Assembly: GCA_951801155.1 (NCBI GenBank) | Contig: CATOLK010000017.1 | Location: 1 to 13,038, forward strand | DNA from: an uncultured Rickettsiales bacterium | GTDB taxonomy: Bacteria > Pseudomonadota > Alphaproteobacteria > Rickettsiales > UBA1997 | DNA: 13,038 nucleotides | Direction of reading: 5' to 3' | Shown: positions 1 to 7,219 of the stretch, one piece after another | How positions within the stretch are numbered: position 1 is the stretch's first letter | Layout of the letters: every line of letters begins with the position of its first letter | The notes under the pieces: model-generated | Seen by the model: only the letters and a program-made list of their open reading frames with translations | Databases searched by the model: none | What the model was told of the DNA's origin: nothing | Position numbers and translations under genes: made by a program

Positions 1-63
1 ATAAATAATCATAAAAATAAATAAATTTAAAAATATTCAAATATTATTGATATTTAAATATAG

Positions 64-255
64 TTTTATGCAGGAGGTCTAATAAACAAGCCACAACCAT
101 TAGTACTTTTTATACTGATAATATTTCTATATTTCACATTATTAAATATTACAAAATATAGTGGTCAGAGAAAAAATTTCTTTACAAATGAAAATTGCGC
201 TAGTAAAATCATTAATGTAGCAATAATTAATTTATTAATAAATTTTATAAATTAA
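64..255 (+). pseudogene. Startless hydrophobic open frame, possible gene remnant
   Basis: Between the stop TAG at 61-63 and TAA at 253-255 one frame stays open for 63 codons in DNA that is otherwise full of stops. It reads YAGGLINKPQPLVLF at its start, followed by a strongly hydrophobic segment (about codons 14-29) and then a mixed polar stretch. It has no ATG, GTG or TTG. A perfect AGGAGG lies at 72-77 but is in frame as Gly-Gly, and the ATG at 68-70 is in another frame and stops after four codons. It could be the decayed end of a small membrane-protein gene, a gene using a rare start, or chance. I do not recognise a family. Confidence 0.22.
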
Positions 256-300
256 TTAGAGTTACAACTTATAATTGTTATTAATAAAAATTGAGAAAAT

Positions 301-375
301 ATGTTAAAACAAATTTTCGGTTTCTCCGGAGGTTGTAACTGTCCTTGCGGAGGTAAAGGTGGAAAAGGTAAATAA
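301..375 (+). CDS. Putative 24-residue Cys/Gly/Lys-rich mini-protein
   Basis: ATG at 301 opens 24 codons ending in TAA at 373-375. The peptide begins MLKQIFGFS and ends GGCNCPCGGKGGKGK, so it has a short hydrophobic head, a C-x-C-x-C cluster and a basic Gly-Lys tail. About 39% of its bases are G/C, far above the flanking DNA, which is a coding-like or structured-RNA signal. A TATAAT sits at 270-275 without a good -35, and a weak GAG at 293-295 is the only ribosome-binding candidate. Function is unknown; the three close cysteines would suit metal binding or a modified peptide, but that is speculation. The same bases could instead be part of a structured RNA (CTCCG 324-328 can pair with CGGAG 348-352). 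The neighbours give no functional hint. Confidence 0.4.
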   Translation: MLKQIFGFSGGCNCPCGGKGGKGK

Positions 376-439
376 TTAATATTTAAATATTTTACTTTTA
401 TACCAAATAAATAATAATAGTAATATTATTATGAAAAAA

Positions 440-492
440 ATATAGGATATAATTTTAATAATTAATTTATAACAATAAAATATATCCTATAT
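440..492 (-). terminator. Rho-independent terminator of the pyrG-recG operon
   Basis: A perfect 12-bp stem is formed by 440-451 and 481-492, with core TATAGGATATA against TATATCCTATA. It extends after a one-base bulge by 453-457 with 476-480. Read on the minus strand it begins five bases after the recG stop and is followed by seven T (434-440). Position, stem and T-run all fit an intrinsic terminator for the operon. Confidence 0.75.
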
Positions 493-496
493 AATT

Positions 497-2596
497 TTAA
501 TTCAAAATTTCTTTTTTTAAGAATCCCATATAACCAAAAAGATTCAGTAATAATTTATATTTTTCAAATTCTCCTTTTTTACAAATATTCTGTACCAAAT
601 ACATTGCTTGCTCCATTAAACCATAGTCTTCATCCAAATCTGCAACTAAATAATCTTGTTGCCCACTTTGCTTAACCCCTATAACTTCCCCAATTCCACG
701 TATTTTTAAATCTTCTTCCGCTATAGTAAAACCATTATCCGTACTTCTCATAATATTCAGTCTTCTTATAGTGTTTTTACCACAATTTTTATAATCACAA
801 AGTAAAATACAATAGGATTGTTTATCCCCCCGCCCTACTCTACCCCTTAATTGATGTAATTGAGAAAGTCCAAATCTCTCTGGATGATCTATAATAATAA
901 TAGTTGCGTCTTTAACATCAATACCTACTTCGATTACAGTAGTTGAAATTAATATTTTTTTTTGATTATTATTACAAAATTCTTCCATTATTGTATCTTT
1001 TTCCTTTTCTTTCATCTTTCCATGTATAAAAGCTATATTTCCTTCACCAAAAATTTCACAAAATTCATCATATTTATTTTTTACATCTGTTAAATCCATA
1101 TTTTCACTTTCCTCCACCAATGGGCAAATCCAATAAACCTTTTCACCATATTTAATTTTTTCTTTAATTCTATCTATTAAATTTTCGTATTTATCAATAG
1201 TAACTATTGAAGTTATTATTTTTTTTCTATTTTGCGGTTTTTCCTTTATAACAGTTAAAGACATTTCATTGTAAATAGTTAAAGCCAATGTTCTAGGTAT
1301 CGGAGTTGCTGACATTGCTAAAATATCCGTATTATTATTTTTATTTATTAGAGTAATTCTTTGTTCAACTCCAAATCTATGCTGTTCATCAATTACTATA
1401 AAAGCCAAATCACTAAATTCAACATTGTCTTCAATTAAAGCATGGGTTCCTACTAAAATATTTATTTCTCCATTTTTTAAATTATCCAATACAGTTTTTC
1501 TCTTTTTTCCTTTAATTTTCCCTGTCAAAATATCAATTTTTATACCTAGTTTATCACAAAAAATTTTTAAATTTTCATAATGCTGTACTGCTAAAATAGA
1601 AGTTGGAACCATTAAAACACATTGCTTTCCATTTTCAATATAGTTTAGCATAGAAATAAAAGCCACTATTGTTTTTCCACTACCCACATCACCTTGTAAC
1701 AATCTAATCATTCTTTTATTAGAAAAAGTATCATTTTCTATTTCTTTAATAGCTGTTTTTTGATCTTCTGTTAAGTTAAATTGTAGAAATTCATTTAAAA
1801 ATCTATTTTTCAATACCAACTCACCTTTAACGAGTGCTTGTTTTTCATTATGTTTTATACTATTACTTTTTACCATTGCCAATGCCAACTGTTGAGCTAA
1901 AATTTCATCAAAAGCCAATCGCTCCCTAAATTTATTATTTTTTAAATCAAAAATATTTAATGGCCTATGTAAATTGATTAAACTTTCTTTCCAACTTGTC
2001 CAATTATTTCTTTTTAAAATTTCTTCATCGAGCCATTCCGGTAAATCTGGACAATTATTTAATATAAAATCTATATTTTTTAATAAATTTTTATTAGATA
2101 TATTATAGGTTAAAGGATAAATTGGTTCTAATTTTGGTATTTCATTTAAATTATTTGTTACATAATCTGGATGAACTATTTGTAGTTGTGAATTATATGT
2201 ATCAACCTTTCCACTAACATATATTTCTCTATCAATAATAAATTTATTTTTTATAAAATCTTCAAAATACTTATAATATACAATATTTACAAAATTCATA
2301 CCTAAATAACAGGTTATTGTATAAGGTTGTTTTGCCTTTGATGGCGGATTAAGGGCAACAACTTTAACTTTAGCAGTAATTATATCTCCATTATTTATAT
2401 TTTTTACATTATCAACAATTTTTCTTTCTGTAATTCTATCTGGTAAATGTAATAATAAATCTAGTATTTTAAGATGTTCATTAGTTAAAGTTCTTTTTTT
2501 AATTAACAATCTTCTATAATCCTGTAGTGTTTTTTCACCAATTCCATTTAAATTGGAGAGTGGACTAAGTAAAAAACTCAATTCTTTCAAAATCAT
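497..2596 (-). CDS. recG: ATP-dependent DNA helicase RecG
   Basis: This is the superfamily 2 double-stranded DNA translocase that regresses stalled replication forks and processes branched recombination intermediates. The 699 residues match the usual RecG length. An N-terminal OB-fold wedge domain covers roughly residues 60-150. The helicase core shows Walker A GDVGSGKT (302-309), DEQH box (403-406), SATPIPRT (429-436), the motif around VIEVGID (554-560) and GRVGRG (585-590). The segment after about 615 (AEEDLKIRGIGEVIG) is the TRG-type translocation region of RecG. The ATG at 2594-2596 overlaps the pyrG stop as ATGA, so translation is probably coupled to pyrG, and no separate ribosome-binding site is needed or seen. 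A strong hairpin follows the stop. All key motifs look intact. Confidence 0.97.
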   Translation of the reverse strand: MILKELSFLLSPLSNLNGIGEKTLQDYRRLLIKKRTLTNEHLKILDLLLHLPDRITERKIVDNVKNINNGDIITAKVKVVALNPPSKAKQPYTITCYLGMNFVNIVYYKYFEDFIKNKFIIDREIYVSGKVDTYNSQLQIVHPDYVTNNLNEIPKLEPIYPLTYNISNKNLLKNIDFILNNCPDLPEWLDEEILKRNNWTSWKESLINLHRPLNIFDLKNNKFRERLAFDEILAQQLALAMVKSNSIKHNEKQALVKGELVLKNRFLNEFLQFNLTEDQKTAIKEIENDTFSNKRMIRLLQGDVGSGKTIVAFISMLNYIENGKQCVLMVPTSILAVQHYENLKIFCDKLGIKIDILTGKIKGKKRKTVLDNLKNGEINILVGTHALIEDNVEFSDLAFIVIDEQHRFGVEQRITLINKNNNTDILAMSATPIPRTLALTIYNEMSLTVIKEKPQNRKKIITSIVTIDKYENLIDRIKEKIKYGEKVYWICPLVEESENMDLTDVKNKYDEFCEIFGEGNIAFIHGKMKEKEKDTIMEEFCNNNQKKILISTTVIEVGIDVKDATIIIIDHPERFGLSQLHQLRGRVGRGDKQSYCILLCDYKNCGKNTIRRLNIMRSTDNGFTIAEEDLKIRGIGEVIGVKQSGQQDYLVADLDEDYGLMEQAMYLVQNICKKGEFEKYKLLLNLFGYMGFLKKEILN

Positions 2597-4206
2597 TTAA
2601 TTTTATATTTCAACGCATTTTTAATTAAACCCAAAAACAAAGGATGTGGATTTTCCAATCTTGATTTAAATTCTGGATGAAATTGAGAAGCAATAAAATA
2701 ATCATTAGCTGGTAATTCAATTATTTCTGCGAGCTTTCCATCAGGAGATAAACCAGAAAATATTAAACCATTGTCTTCAATTACTTTTTTATAATCATTA
2801 TTTACTTCATATCTATGTCTGTGTCTTTCCTCTATTTCTGTTGAATTATATATTTCAGCAACTTTTGAATTTTCAGTTATTTTACATTTATAACTACCGA
2901 GCCTCATTGTTCCACCTTTTTTTGTTATATTTTTTTGATCATCCATAAGAGCTATCACAGGATTTTTTGTATTCTCATCAAATTCAAAACTATTAGCATC
3001 TTCCAAACCAACTACATTTCTTGCGAATTCTATAACAGCACATTGCATTCCTAAACAAATACCTAAAAATGGAATATTATTTTCTCTTACAAATTGTATT
3101 GTATTTATTTTTCCCTCAACTCCCCTTGAACCAAAACCGCCTGGAACAACCACTCCACCACAATCTTTCAATAATTCTTTAATTTTATTTTTATCTTTCA
3201 ACTCTTCAGCATTTATCCATTTTATATTAAGCTTAACATCTAAATTTGCAGCTGCATGTTTTAAAGCCTCCACAACGGATAAATATGCATCATGCAAAGC
3301 AACATATTTTCCAACTATTCCAATAGTTACAGTTTTATCAATACTTGGTGTTATAATTTTATTTACTAAATTTTTCCAATTTTCCAAATCTGGTTCTATA
3401 TTTTTCATTTGAAATTTATTTAAAATTTCATTTGCAAGTCCTTCTTTTTCTAAATATTCTGGTACTTCATAAATACTTTTCATATCTAAACACTCTATCA
3501 CAGAAGTTTTTTTAACATTTGTAAATAAAGCAAGTTTATTTTTTTCACTTTCTGATAATTTGTATGAAGTTCTACAAACTAATATATCCGGTTGAATTCC
3601 TATACTTCTTAAATTCATTACACTATGCTGTGCTGGTTTAGTTTTTAATTCTTCTGTTGTATTTAAATAAGGAATTAAAACTGCATGCAAAAAAAGTGTA
3701 TTTTCCTCGCCTACATCAAGTCTAAATTGTCTTATGGCTTCAAAAAAATATAGCCCTTCAATATCTCCTACAGTCCCACCCACCTCAGTTATTAAAAAAT
3801 CTGGGTTATTTTTTTCTGTTGCCCTTAAAATTACGGATTTTACTTCATCGGTAATATGCGGAACTATTTGTAAAGTTTTTCCTAAATATTCTCCATTTCT
3901 TTCTTTATTTATAACATTTAAATATACTTTTCCTGAAGTTAAACTGCTATATTTATTTAAATTTACATTTGTGAATCTTTCATAATGTCCTAAGTCTAAA
4001 TCTGTTTCTGCACCGTCTTCTGTGACAAATACTTCGCCGTGTTCCAATGGGTTCATTGTGCCAGGGTCAACATTTATGTATTGGTCAAATTTTTGTAAAA
4101 ATACGGAATAACCTCTTGCTTTTAATAATTTTCCTATAGAGCTTGCTATTATTCCTTTTCCTAGTGAACTTACGACCCCACCTGTGATAAAAATGTATTT
4201 CGTCAT
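2593..4206 (-). CDS. pyrG: CTP synthase
   Basis: CTP synthase makes CTP from UTP, ATP and glutamine, the last step of pyrimidine nucleotide synthesis, in the cytosol. The 537 residues are normal for the family. The N-terminal amidoligase domain shows the phosphate-binding GGVVSSLGKG (9-18), DQYINVDPGTMNPLEHGEV (41-59) and EVGGTVGDIE (141-150). The C-terminal class I glutaminase domain has GGFGSRGVEG (356-365), the nucleophile Cys384 in GICLGMQ, and His510/Glu512 in HPEFKSR. Both half-reactions therefore look functional. It is the first gene of a two-gene unit with recG (ATGA overlap). No clear Shine-Dalgarno precedes the ATG, and I could not pick a convincing promoter in the very AT-rich upstream DNA. 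Confidence 0.98.
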   Translation of the reverse strand: MTKYIFITGGVVSSLGKGIIASSIGKLLKARGYSVFLQKFDQYINVDPGTMNPLEHGEVFVTEDGAETDLDLGHYERFTNVNLNKYSSLTSGKVYLNVINKERNGEYLGKTLQIVPHITDEVKSVILRATEKNNPDFLITEVGGTVGDIEGLYFFEAIRQFRLDVGEENTLFLHAVLIPYLNTTEELKTKPAQHSVMNLRSIGIQPDILVCRTSYKLSESEKNKLALFTNVKKTSVIECLDMKSIYEVPEYLEKEGLANEILNKFQMKNIEPDLENWKNLVNKIITPSIDKTVTIGIVGKYVALHDAYLSVVEALKHAAANLDVKLNIKWINAEELKDKNKIKELLKDCGGVVVPGGFGSRGVEGKINTIQFVRENNIPFLGICLGMQCAVIEFARNVVGLEDANSFEFDENTKNPVIALMDDQKNITKKGGTMRLGSYKCKITENSKVAEIYNSTEIEERHRHRYEVNNDYKKVIEDNGLIFSGLSPDGKLAEIIELPANDYFIASQFHPEFKSRLENPHPLFLGLIKNALKYKIK

Positions 4207-4614
4207 TTTGTATTTGTTTTTTTTAAAATTAAGTAATTTTTTTTAAAAGTCAAATTTATAATAGACCAAACTTAAATTTATATAATTCTCTAATTTTTTA
4301 TTATTCCTTCTTTTTACTGTTATTTCTACAAATATTAAAAAATAAAATAAGAAAACATACTAAAAAATAAGTTTAGAATTAAATTAGTATTTTGTTAATT
4401 AATATTAAAATATATAAAATATATTTAATTGATAAAAAATACAACCTAATAAATTTATATTATATATTATATGTACTATTATACTATAAGTTTATTTAAA
4501 AAAATAATGAAAAATATTTATGAAAAAAACTTGAAACTAAAAATTTTATATCTATAATAAAAATATTATTTTATTAAACATTTATAGAAACATTAATTAA
4601 CAAGGTAAATAGAA
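4207..4614. other. Divergent intergenic region pyrG / gpmI
   Basis: This 408-base, extremely AT-rich spacer separates the divergently transcribed pyrG and gpmI. The gpmI promoter lies at 4531-4558 and a good ribosome-binding site AAGGT lies at 4602-4606. The pyrG promoter must lie within it, but candidates such as TATTAT (minus, 4258-4263) lack a recognisable -35. I see no RNA gene, no coding frame with protein-like composition, and no G/C-rich island. Confidence 0.6.
4531..4558 (+). promoter_or_regulatory. Sigma70-type promoter of gpmI
   Basis: TTGAAA (4531-4536), a 16-base spacer and a perfect TATAAT (4553-4558) give a near-consensus housekeeping promoter. Initiation would fall near 4565, leaving a leader of about 50 bases before the gpmI ATG at 4615. 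Confidence 0.65.
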
Positions 4615-6156
4615 ATGGCAAATAATCAAACAGTATTATGTATATTAGATGGTTGGGGAATTCCTTTAGCAGGGGAAGAAGAGTATTCGGCGATAAATAA
4701 AGCAAAAACTCCATTTTTTGATTCTTTATTAAAAAATTATCCAAACACACAATTAGAAGCATCGGGTTTAAGTGTAGGGCTTCCTGATGGACAAATGGGT
4801 AATTCTGAAGTTGGACATACAAGTATAGGAGCTGGACGGGTTATTTTTCAAGATCTACCTAAAATAAATAAAGTTGTTCTTGATGGAAAAATGAAAAAAA
4901 ATAAGATATTAAAAGATTGTATAAAAACAGTTAAAAAAACTAAAGGAAACATTCATATTTTGGGATTATTTTCAGATGGTGGAGTTCATTCACATATAAA
5001 TCATATAATAGACGTAGTAAAAGTACTAGCTAAAGAAAAAATTAATATATTCATTCATTGTTTTCTAGACGGTAGAGATACACCACAAAAATCAGCTTTA
5101 AATTATCTGCAACAATTTAACGAAGAAATCGAAAGATTTAATAATGTTAAAATTGCAACTTTAAGTGGTAGATATTATGCTATGGATAGAGATAAAAATT
5201 GGGATAGAGTTGAAAAAGCCTATAATGTTATAACAAGCGGTGGTGATGAAGATTTTTCAATAAATCCTCAACATATAGTTGAAGAATCCTATCTAAATGG
5301 CGTTACTGATGAATTTATAGAACCAGTAGCTGTAAATAATTATAAAGGAATGAAGGACGGAGATGCTTTTATTTTCTGTAATTTTAGAGCAGATAGAGCT
5401 AGAGAATTATCGCAGGCTTTAGGACAAAAGGAATTTGAAGGATTTAAAAGAAACAAAATTATAGATTTTTCTTATAAAATTCAATTTACTGAATATTCAA
5501 AAGAACATAGTAAATATCTAAAAACAATGTTCCCTGCAGACGAAATTAAAAAATCTTTAGGTGAAATAGTTTCTAAAAAAGGTTTAAAACAATTAAGAAT
5601 TGCTGAAACTGAAAAATATGCACATGTTACATTTTTCTTTAATGGGGGTGTAGAAAAAGAATTCGAAGGGGAAGATAGAATTTTAGTAAAATCACCATCT
5701 GTTGCTACTTATGATTTACAACCAGAAATGTCTTGTAGAGAAGTTAACGCAAAATTAATCGAAGCTATTAAGAGTAAAAAATATGATCTGTTAGTAGTAA
5801 ATTTTGCAAATCCTGATATGGTAGGACATACTGGAAGTATGGAAGCTACAGTAAAGGCCATTGAAACCATTGACGAAGAGTTAAAAAAATTAGTTGAAAC
5901 TGTTTTAGAAGAAAATGGAACTATTTTTATAACTGCTGATCATGGAAATGCTGAAAAAATGATAGATAAAGAAAAAAACCAACCATGTACAACACATACT
6001 ACAAACAAAGTTCCATTTATTGTTGTTAGTAATAATACCAAGAATGTAAAATTGAGAGAAAAAGGAACTTTATGTGATATAGCTCCAACTGTTTTAAAAA
6101 ATATGAAGTTATCCGTTCCTTTTGCTATGGGTGGTAAAACTTTGATGAAGAATTAG
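4615..6156 (+). CDS. gpmI: 2,3-bisphosphoglycerate-independent phosphoglycerate mutase
   Basis: This enzyme interconverts 3-phosphoglycerate and 2-phosphoglycerate through a phosphoserine intermediate, using two divalent metals (usually manganese), in glycolysis or gluconeogenesis. The 513 residues are full length. Visible active-site elements are Asp12 in ILDGWG, the nucleophile Ser64 in GNSEVGH, HSHINH (125-130), LDGRD (151-155), GRYYAMDRD (185-193), FRADRARE (258-265), Asp401 and His405 in NPDMVGH, Asp442/His443 in ADHGN and His461. The start is supported by AAGGT at 4602-4606, eight bases upstream, and by the promoter at 4531-4558. A strong hairpin ends the unit, so gpmI is monocistronic. 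It is unrelated to the cofactor-dependent mutase GpmA. Confidence 0.98.
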   Translation: MANNQTVLCILDGWGIPLAGEEEYSAINKAKTPFFDSLLKNYPNTQLEASGLSVGLPDGQMGNSEVGHTSIGAGRVIFQDLPKINKVVLDGKMKKNKILKDCIKTVKKTKGNIHILGLFSDGGVHSHINHIIDVVKVLAKEKINIFIHCFLDGRDTPQKSALNYLQQFNEEIERFNNVKIATLSGRYYAMDRDKNWDRVEKAYNVITSGGDEDFSINPQHIVEESYLNGVTDEFIEPVAVNNYKGMKDGDAFIFCNFRADRARELSQALGQKEFEGFKRNKIIDFSYKIQFTEYSKEHSKYLKTMFPADEIKKSLGEIVSKKGLKQLRIAETEKYAHVTFFFNGGVEKEFEGEDRILVKSPSVATYDLQPEMSCREVNAKLIEAIKSKKYDLLVVNFANPDMVGHTGSMEATVKAIETIDEELKKLVETVLEENGTIFITADHGNAEKMIDKEKNQPCTTHTTNKVPFIVVSNNTKNVKLREKGTLCDIAPTVLKNMKLSVPFAMGGKTLMKN

Positions 6157-6192
6157 TTTTATCAAATTTAATTTTTATACTTTGAAAAAAAT

Positions 6193-6222
6193 AAAACCAC
6201 TATATAAATTAGTGGTTTTTTT
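6193..6222 (+). terminator. Rho-independent terminator of gpmI
   Basis: A 10-bp stem pairs 6193-6202 with 6210-6219 (AAAACCACTA with TAGTGGTTTT) around a seven-base loop. A T-run 6216-6222 overlaps its 3' arm. It lies 36 bases after the gpmI stop. The A-run at 6185-6191 would give a T-run on the other strand, so it could also stop minus-strand transcripts arriving from gapR. Confidence 0.85.
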
Positions 6223-6540
6223 GTTAAGTAAACATATTTCGAATAAATCAATGGGTAACATTTTTAATTTTTGCCTTTTCTTTCGCTATTCTTATAAAAA
6301 CAAATCAACTAGGATTTTCATAATCAGTAATTTATCTATTATTTCTAATTTATTGAAGTTCGAATACCATTTCTAAAAAGATAAAAAATAAAAACAGAAG
6401 AATAATAACACCTATATGATAGATTTCATAAATAAAAAATCACATACTTATCGATACTATTAAAATAATTAAAAATTATAAAAACAATTTTCTGCAAAAT
6501 TCCAGATTTTACTTAAAAATACTTTAAACTTTTAATATTT
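6223..6540. other. Convergent intergenic region gpmI / gapR
   Basis: These 318 AT-rich bases lie between the gpmI terminator and the end of gapR. I see no supported gene or RNA. A weak all-A/T inverted repeat near 6514-6545 (AAAAATA with TATTTTT) overlaps the gapR stop and could act as a poor minus-strand terminator. A T-loop-like GTTCGAATACC at 6358-6368 does not belong to a foldable tRNA. Confidence 0.5.
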
Positions 6541-6780
6541 TTAATATATCATTCCTAAAGATCTTTTATAAATTTCAATCATATCGTCTTCTTCTCTAAC
6601 CGAATTTATATCTTTTTTTCTTATAGCTATAATTTTTTTTAAAATTTTAGCATCAAAACCTTGCATAGTAGCTTCTTTATAGACTGCCGATATTTGTTCG
6701 GATATTTCTTTTTTTTCGCTTTCTAAATGTTCTATGTTTTCAACTATTTGTTTAAGTTTTAAATCAATTTCTTCGGACAT
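6541..6780 (-). CDS. gapR: GapR-family (DUF2312) nucleoid-associated DNA-binding protein
   Basis: The 79 residues match the DUF2312/GapR family across nearly the whole chain. A helical, coiled-coil-prone N-terminal half (LKQIVENIEHLESEKKEI) is followed by the basic signature GFDAKILKKIIAIRKKD (41-57) and a helical end (MIEIYKRSLGM). In Caulobacter, GapR is a small tetrameric protein that binds AT-rich, overtwisted DNA ahead of replication and transcription and aids topoisomerases; that role is transferred here by family. Compared with the roughly 89-residue Caulobacter protein it lacks a short N-terminal extension. It stands alone, convergent with gpmI and divergent from the outer-membrane gene. 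The family is essentially alphaproteobacterial, making this the best lineage marker in the window. No strong Shine-Dalgarno is visible. Confidence 0.92.
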   Translation of the reverse strand: MSEEIDLKLKQIVENIEHLESEKKEISEQISAVYKEATMQGFDAKILKKIIAIRKKDINSVREEDDMIEIYKRSLGMIY

Positions 6781-6808
6781 AATGTTTAATAGTTTGTTTA
6801 CAAAATAT

Positions 6809-6844
6809 ATTATATATTATTAAATTAATATTTTGACTAGTCAA
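6809..6844 (-). promoter_or_regulatory. gapR promoter region with 12-bp palindrome
   Basis: On the minus strand a TATAAT occupies 6809-6814, about 28 bases before the gapR ATG. No good -35 is correctly spaced from it. The expected -35 position is instead occupied by a perfect 12-bp palindrome, TTGACTAGTCAA (6833-6844). The palindrome's own TTGACT could pair with TAATAT (6814-6819) at a 19-base spacer. Its position suits an operator, but the regulator is unknown. Confidence 0.4.
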
Positions 6845-7095
6845 GTGGTAAACTTAAATTCTCTAAATTCATTAATTTTAATCAAAAAACTTTTTTCATA
6901 AATGCCATAAAACTTAAATAATCAATAACATCTCAAAATTCCAAACTACATAAGTCCAGCTATCTTTATTTAAACCACCATTAATAAAACTATCTTATTT
7001 TTAAATTAATTTAACACAAACTCCTATTGATAAAATAAGGTAATTTTATTTAAAGATTTTTTAAATACGTTTAACAGGTATAAATATTTATATAA
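6845..7095. other. Divergent intergenic region gapR / OMP gene
   Basis: With the flanking promoters this forms a 439-base gap between divergent genes. It is AT-rich, with slightly more balanced composition around 6905-7035. I see no RNA gene. A short minus-strand open stretch at 6914-6994 (27 codons, containing KDSWTYVVWNFE) has no proper start and may be a relic or chance. A small hairpin ATAAAAT/ATTTTAT near 7030-7050 has no clear role. Confidence 0.45.
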
Positions 7096-7125
7096 TTGCT
7101 TTTTTTTTTTTTAATAATTTATATT
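7096..7125 (+). promoter_or_regulatory. Candidate promoter of the OMP-rpiB unit, with T13 tract
   Basis: TTGCTT (7096-7101), an 18-base spacer and TATATT (7120-7125) form a plausible sigma70-type promoter 95 bases before the outer-membrane gene. A run of 13 T (7100-7112) fills most of the spacer and reaches into the -35. Slippage in this tract would change the spacing. Other AT-rich hexamers nearby could serve instead. Confidence 0.35.
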
Positions 7126-7219
7126 TTAACAAAATATTAAAATAAGAATAATAATTTTCTTTACTTTTAATATTTTTAAGTTATTTTTTACCTTATTAGT
7201 AAGGGAATTTATTAAAATA

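Noticed and set aside
378..391. 14-bp palindrome AATATTTAAATATT after the mini-ORF
   Set aside because: Consists only of A/T in an almost pure A/T region, and a similar one occurs at 50-61; too likely by chance to call a terminator.
3734..3985. 83-codon frame antisense to pyrG
   Set aside because: Shadow of the strongly conserved CTP synthase coding sequence; no start signals or protein-like features.
4248..4286. Candidate pyrG promoters on the minus strand (TTGACT near 4248-4253; TATTAT 4258-4263)
   Set aside because: Neither has a partner hexamer at acceptable spacing; in such AT-rich DNA single hexamers are uninformative.
6358..6368. tRNA T-loop-like GTTCGAATACC
   Set aside because: The closing T-stem base pair is mismatched and no acceptor, D or anticodon stems can be built around it.
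6182..6376. 64-codon plus-strand frame after gpmI starting with TTG
   Set aside because: Its first codons run through the gpmI terminator hairpin, it has no ribosome-binding site, and its Lys/Ile/Asn/Phe-rich composition is what random AT-rich DNA gives.
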